Part shown: positions 6,772 to 9,938 of the stretch, piece after piece
Layout: each line of letters begins with the position of its first letter
How positions within the stretch are numbered: position 1 is the stretch's first letter
Assembly: GCA_030591195.1 (NCBI GenBank)
Contig: JAUVBO010000041.1
Coordinates: forward strand, 1 to 9,938
DNA from: Pseudomonadota bacterium
GTDB lineage: Bacteria; Myxococcota; Polyangia; GCA-2747355; JACKDQ01
Length of the DNA stretch: 9,938 nucleotides
Direction of reading: 5' to 3'
Notes under the pieces: model-generated
Database searches by the model: none
The model's input: only the letters and a program-made list of their open reading frames with translations
What the model was told of the DNA's origin: nothing
Made by a program: the position numbers and the translations under genes

Positions 6772-7767
6772 CTACGCGGAAACGCCGCCGAGCCATCCGG
6801 CGATCGGCGCGAAGACCAGCTCCTCAGAGTAGCGACTGACGTAGAGGTCCGCGTGGGCGTACTTCCGCTGCGCGTCGCCGACCAGGTGGTAGTCCTTTGC
6901 CGGCGCGTCGACCCAGTCGTAGACGAACCGCGCGTTGGCCTCGGGCACGATGCCGTCGTCGTTGCCGGTCATCACCAGCAGCGGACGGTCGATCTCGCGC
7001 ACCGCCTCGGTGATGTTGACGCCGTCGATCACCAGGTCCCGTCGTGCGAGCCAGTGGGCGATCTCCTCGTTGAGCCGCGGATCGGGGTCCTCGACGACCT
7101 TGACCAGCTCGTCCTCGGCCCCCGCCAGATCGACCAGCTCGGGGTGGAGGTAGATCCTCAGCAGCGACGGGAAGCGGCGCAGCAGCGGCAGGACCGGGCG
7201 GCAGAGCTGGCGGCTATACTTGAGCCGCAGGTTGCGCGCCAGCCAGGGCGACGAGAAGAGGGCGCCGAGCAGGCGGTTGATCTCGACCCAGCGCAGGGGG
7301 GCGCCGAGGGCCACCAGCGCGCCGAGCCGATCCCGCTGGGCTGCGGTGGCCAGCGCGAGGTGGACGAAGAGCAGCGTGCCGCCGAGGCTGCAGCCGACCA
7401 GATCGACGCGACGCTGCTCGCTCTGGCTGTGCTCGACGATGTGCTCCAGCGCCGCGCCGAGGTCGACCAGCCCGCGCGCCTTGAACCCCGACCCGCCGGC
7501 GAGCGCGTCGGAGCCGGAGCCAGTCCTGACCGAGGTCTCCATCGCCCGCAGGCTCACCGCCCAGACCTCGAGCCCGCAGCTGGCGAGGTAGGCCTCCATC
7601 GAGCGCCCCGTCGGGTGATAGCCGAGGATGTGGGTGTTCATCCCGTAGCCGGGGATCAGCGCCACCGGTCGTCGTCGCCGGTCGAGCTGCTCGTCGTCGA
7701 CCACCTGGCGCAGGCCGAGCAGCCAGCCGTCGCCGTTGTCCACGAGGTGGGTCGTGCGTCGCAGCAT
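6772..7767 (-). CDS. Alpha/beta-fold hydrolase (lipase/PhaC-like lineage), soluble
   Basis: This is a 331-residue serine hydrolase with unknown substrate. The fold is shown by an oxyanion-hole strand PVALIPGYGMN (residues 34-44), the nucleophile elbow LVGCSLGG with Ser127, an acid in LLVMTGNDDGIVPE (Asp270 or Asp271, about 264-276) and a catalytic His in KYAHADLYVS (His305). Residues 45-75 (THILGYHPTGRSMEAYL, then EVWAVSLR) resemble the region that follows the oxyanion loop in PhaC-like and lysosomal-lipase-like hydrolases. The nucleophile is Ser, not the Cys of PHA synthases, so hydrolysis of an ester is more likely than polymer synthesis. There is no signal peptide or membrane segment, so it is probably cytoplasmic. 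The ATG at 7767 is the only sensible start. A modest AGAGG lies 11 bases upstream. The gene follows the larger hydrolase by 39 bases on the same strand and is probably in its operon. Confidence 0.87.
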   Translation of the reverse strand: MLRRTTHLVDNGDGWLLGLRQVVDDEQLDRRRRPVALIPGYGMNTHILGYHPTGRSMEAYLASCGLEVWAVSLRAMETSVRTGSGSDALAGGSGFKARGLVDLGAALEHIVEHSQSEQRRVDLVGCSLGGTLLFVHLALATAAQRDRLGALVALGAPLRWVEINRLLGALFSSPWLARNLRLKYSRQLCRPVLPLLRRFPSLLRIYLHPELVDLAGAEDELVKVVEDPDPRLNEEIAHWLARRDLVIDGVNITEAVREIDRPLLVMTGNDDGIVPEANARFVYDWVDAPAKDYHLVGDAQRKYAHADLYVSRYSEELVFAPIAGWLGGVSA

Positions 7768-7778
7768 CGCAGCGTCAG

Positions 7779-7783
7779 CCTCT
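7779..7783 (-). promoter_or_regulatory. Modest ribosome binding site for the 331-residue hydrolase
   Basis: On the minus strand AGAGG occurs 11 bases before the ATG at 7767, a somewhat long spacing. It lies in the 39-base gap after the upstream hydrolase gene. Confidence 0.4.
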
Positions 7784-7806
7784 ATGCCCCCTGAGGGCGC
7801 TGCTGG

Positions 7807-9938
7807 CTAGCGCCAGGCCGAGAGCTTGCCGTAGCTCCAGCTCGCGCTGCGCTGGGAGCTGTCGGCGCCGTAGACGATCTCGACGTCGAGGTCGCCACTG
7901 ACCTGGTAGAAGCCCGGCCAGGTCTTGCCGTCGATCCGCCGCGACTCGAGCGGGACGCGGAAGACGATGTTGTTCAGGTTATGCAGCTGCCTGACCACCC
8001 GCTGGTCCGCGTCGGGGTCGGTGATGTCGATCCGCCGCCCGACGTCACCCTTGGCCGGGTAGCCGCCGGTGGCGAAGCGGAAGCCGCCGATCTGGAGCAC
8101 CGGCAGGCTGCCACCGACCCAGAACTCCTCGCCTGCCTGGCTCTGGAAGCGCAGCTCGGCGAACTGGCCCGGGTCGCGGCCGTTGCCTGGATCATCGGTG
8201 ACGACGACGTTGGTCCCGGTGTTGGTCGCTGGCGCGACCGGCTCGTCGCCAGCATCTACCGGCGTGTTGATCGGCAGGTTCGTCGGCGCGTCGGCGAGGG
8301 ACAGGGCGCGCTTGCTGGCCCGCACGCTCGCCAGGTAGATCGTGCCCTGGGGGGTCCGGTCGAAGACCAGCTTGATCCCGGTGACCTTGTCCAGCTGCAC
8401 GTCCTCGAAGTCCGCCAGCGGGACGCGGACCGTCTGCAGGATGTAGTGCACGCCGTAGGGCCCACCCACCGGGGCCCGGAGGGTGGCGTAGGTCGACAGC
8501 TCGAGCGGCTTCGAGGCCTGGCCGTCGGCGTCGAGCAGGACCACCGAGAAGTCGGTCGGTGTCTCGGTCTTGTCCGACTTGTGGCGCGAGACGCGGAAGC
8601 TCAGCGTCGTCAGCTTGCTGCTCTCGCCGAGATCGGCCGCGGGCCAGTCGACGTCGAAGGTCGGGATCTCCTCGAGGAGCTCGTTGTCCTCGCCGACGCG
8701 GTTCCAGTCGACCTTGATCGCCCTCAGCGCCTGGTCGTGCTCGGGGACCGTGGTGCTGCCCTCGTCGAAGTCCTTCAGCACCAGGGTGTCGCCGGCGAGC
8801 GACGAGTCGGCGAAGGAGCGCTCGAAGCTGCTGAGGCCGGCGAAGTCCTGGGAGATGCCGTAGAAGGGGTCGAAGTTGCGGCCGAGCTTGGCGTCGGGTG
8901 TTTCGCCGACGTTGGCCGAGAAGAAGCTCAGCATCGCGGCGAGGCCGATCTTCTGCTGGTCGATCAGCGGTAGCTCGGTGTCGAAGGTCTCGTCGAGGTT
9001 GTCACTCATGAAGACCTTCTCGTGGCCCGGGCCGGTGCAGACGCTCGAGTCCGATGTCTGCCACTCGGTGTTGAAGAAGTTGTGGTTGGTCCCCCAGACC
9101 GCGAGCATCGCCTTGGGGGCCGGGGTCAGGTCACCCTCGGGGTTGGCCAGCATTCGGTCGAAAGGTTTCATCCCTTGGAGGTTGGAGACGTCGCCGTCAC
9201 ACATCGGTAAGATCACCGCCCAGGAGGTGCCGAAGGCGTCTACCCGCCGGTCGGTCTGACCGTCCACCGGGCCGATCTCGAGGATCCCCTTGAAGCTCAC
9301 CGGCTCGCTGATCTTCTGGCTCCAGGTCTGGTTGCCGAGAGTGAACCCGGCGGCGTCCACCGCGTCGGCTCCGTCGCTGTTCTCGGTGTACTGGGCGTAG
9401 GCCGCCCGCACGCCTTCGCCGCCGCGGGAGTGTCCCATCAGGCCGACGTTGCCGAGGTCGAGCTTTCCCGCCAGGGCGCCGAGCAGGCCGGGGGCGTTGA
9501 GCAGCACGCCGTCGATCTCGTTCGGGCCGTCGGTCGGCAGGGCGAAGAAGGTGTCGGCGAAGCCCGGATCGGTGCTGCTGTTCCACGAGGCCAGCAGCTC
9601 GAGGTGCTTGAGCACCAGCCGTCCGCGAGCGAGGTTCAGCCCACCGTCACCGAGGATGCCGCGGGCGCAGGTGATGCCGAGGTTGGCGTTGATCGAGACC
9701 ACGACGTAGCCCTGCTTGGCCATCATCCGGCCGATATAGTCGTAGCCGTGGTGGTTGTTGACGACGATCTGCCCCGCGGGGCACTCGCCGTAGGAGCTGT
9801 AGGCGCAGCTCCGATCGCTGCGGCAGGTGCCGCCGAAGGCCGGTGAGCAGTCGGCGCTCGCGCTCGGCGCGGCGCTGCCGCAGGTGGCGTGGTTGCCGTG
9901 CAAGAAGAGCAGCACCGGCCGGCCAGCGTCGAGCTGCG
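7807..9938 (-). CDS. Esterase-like alpha/beta hydrolase with two C-terminal beta modules (N-terminus outside window)
   Basis: At least 709 residues are coded, and the frame runs off the right edge, so the true start and any signal peptide are not visible. Residues here are counted from the GTG at 9915, an internal codon: the preceding codons read QLDAGRP and continue naturally into the first beta strand. Residues 1-335 are a hydrolase domain: oxyanion motif LFLHGNH (3-9), nucleophile elbow MGHSRGGEG with Ser163, acid in PMCDGDVSNLQG (Asp240 or Asp242), and His278 in WGTNHNFFNTEW. The arrangement recalls the chlorophyllase/PET-hydrolase-like esterases. Six Cys within residues 12-83 suggest disulfides and export. 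Residues about 376-535 form a beta-rich module resembling galactose-binding or carbohydrate-binding sandwiches (LSFRVSRH, then VRVPLADF and GIKLVFDR). A Thr/Asn/Pro linker (about 540-580) leads to a last 120-residue beta module with no family I recognise. Substrate unknown; a secreted esterase is likely. Confidence 0.84.
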   Translation of the reverse strand, partial: QLDAGRPVLLFLHGNHATCGSAAPSASADCSPAFGGTCRSDRSCAYSSYGECPAGQIVVNNHHGYDYIGRMMAKQGYVVVSINANLGITCARGILGDGGLNLARGRLVLKHLELLASWNSSTDPGFADTFFALPTDGPNEIDGVLLNAPGLLGALAGKLDLGNVGLMGHSRGGEGVRAAYAQYTENSDGADAVDAAGFTLGNQTWSQKISEPVSFKGILEIGPVDGQTDRRVDAFGTSWAVILPMCDGDVSNLQGMKPFDRMLANPEGDLTPAPKAMLAVWGTNHNFFNTEWQTSDSSVCTGPGHEKVFMSDNLDETFDTELPLIDQQKIGLAAMLSFFSANVGETPDAKLGRNFDPFYGISQDFAGLSSFERSFADSSLAGDTLVLKDFDEGSTTVPEHDQALRAIKVDWNRVGEDNELLEEIPTFDVDWPAADLGESSKLTTLSFRVSRHKSDKTETPTDFSVVLLDADGQASKPLELSTYATLRAPVGGPYGVHYILQTVRVPLADFEDVQLDKVTGIKLVFDRTPQGTIYLASVRASKRALSLADAPTNLPINTPVDAGDEPVAPATNTGTNVVVTDDPGNGRDPGQFAELRFQSQAGEEFWVGGSLPVLQIGGFRFATGGYPAKGDVGRRIDITDPDADQRVVRQLHNLNNIVFRVPLESRRIDGKTWPGFYQVSGDLDVEIVYGADSSQRSASWSYGKLSAWR

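Noticed and set aside
7360..7400. PHA synthase identity for the 331-residue hydrolase
   Set aside because: The nucleophile elbow is GCSLGG with Ser in the catalytic position. PHA synthases have Cys there and are usually longer.
7981..8973. 330-residue plus-strand open frame opposite the large esterase, and a similar 313-residue one at 6853-7794
   Set aside because: Both are antisense to hydrolase genes with intact catalytic motifs. Their translations are repetitive Asp/Val/Arg/Gln-rich sequence.
9913..9915. GTG at 9915 as the true start of the large esterase
   Set aside because: The frame is open to the window edge, and the upstream codons (QLDAGRP) run directly into the first beta strand of the hydrolase fold. 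A start here would remove the leading part of the domain and any signal peptide.

Overview
This window is a dense, GC-rich stretch of a Gram-negative chromosome with seven protein genes and no intergenic gap longer than about 125 bases. An outer-membrane LPS translocon gene (LptD type), a lipoprotein with an outer-membrane sorting signal, and an acidic, Asp-rich linker followed by Ig-like domains suggest a high-GC Myxococcota or deltaproteobacterial-type organism. That placement is inferred from gene style and base composition, not from a marker gene. I saw no RNA genes, mobile elements, CRISPR arrays or phage genes.

Left half, plus strand: the end of accD (acetyl-CoA carboxylase carboxyltransferase beta subunit, cut by the window edge) is followed 16 bases later by folC (folylpolyglutamate/dihydrofolate synthase). 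After about 70 bases comes a small exported protein of AMIN-like character, then an LptD-type outer-membrane LPS assembly protein. The first two genes serve fatty-acid and folate metabolism. The next two serve the cell envelope, and their adjacency suggests the small protein works in envelope biogenesis. The start of lptD is uncertain, because the only standard start codon gives an unusually short signal peptide.

Middle, plus strand: a 125-base gap holds a good sigma70-like promoter and a possible structured 5' leader. It precedes a 675-residue outer-membrane lipoprotein built from three Ig-like beta-sandwich repeats and a Cys-rich C-terminal half.

Right third, minus strand: two alpha/beta hydrolases of different types lie in tandem, 39 bases apart. 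The upstream one is an esterase-like protein, probably secreted, with two extra C-terminal modules; its N-terminus runs off the right edge. The downstream one is a 331-residue soluble hydrolase that converges on the lipoprotein gene with 24 bases between the stops.

Most of the window is ordinary. The points most worth a second look are the AMIN-like/LptD pairing, the paired CxC motifs in LptD, the lptD start, the unassigned C-terminal module of the large esterase, and the leader of the lipoprotein gene. I found no convincing new multi-gene system.
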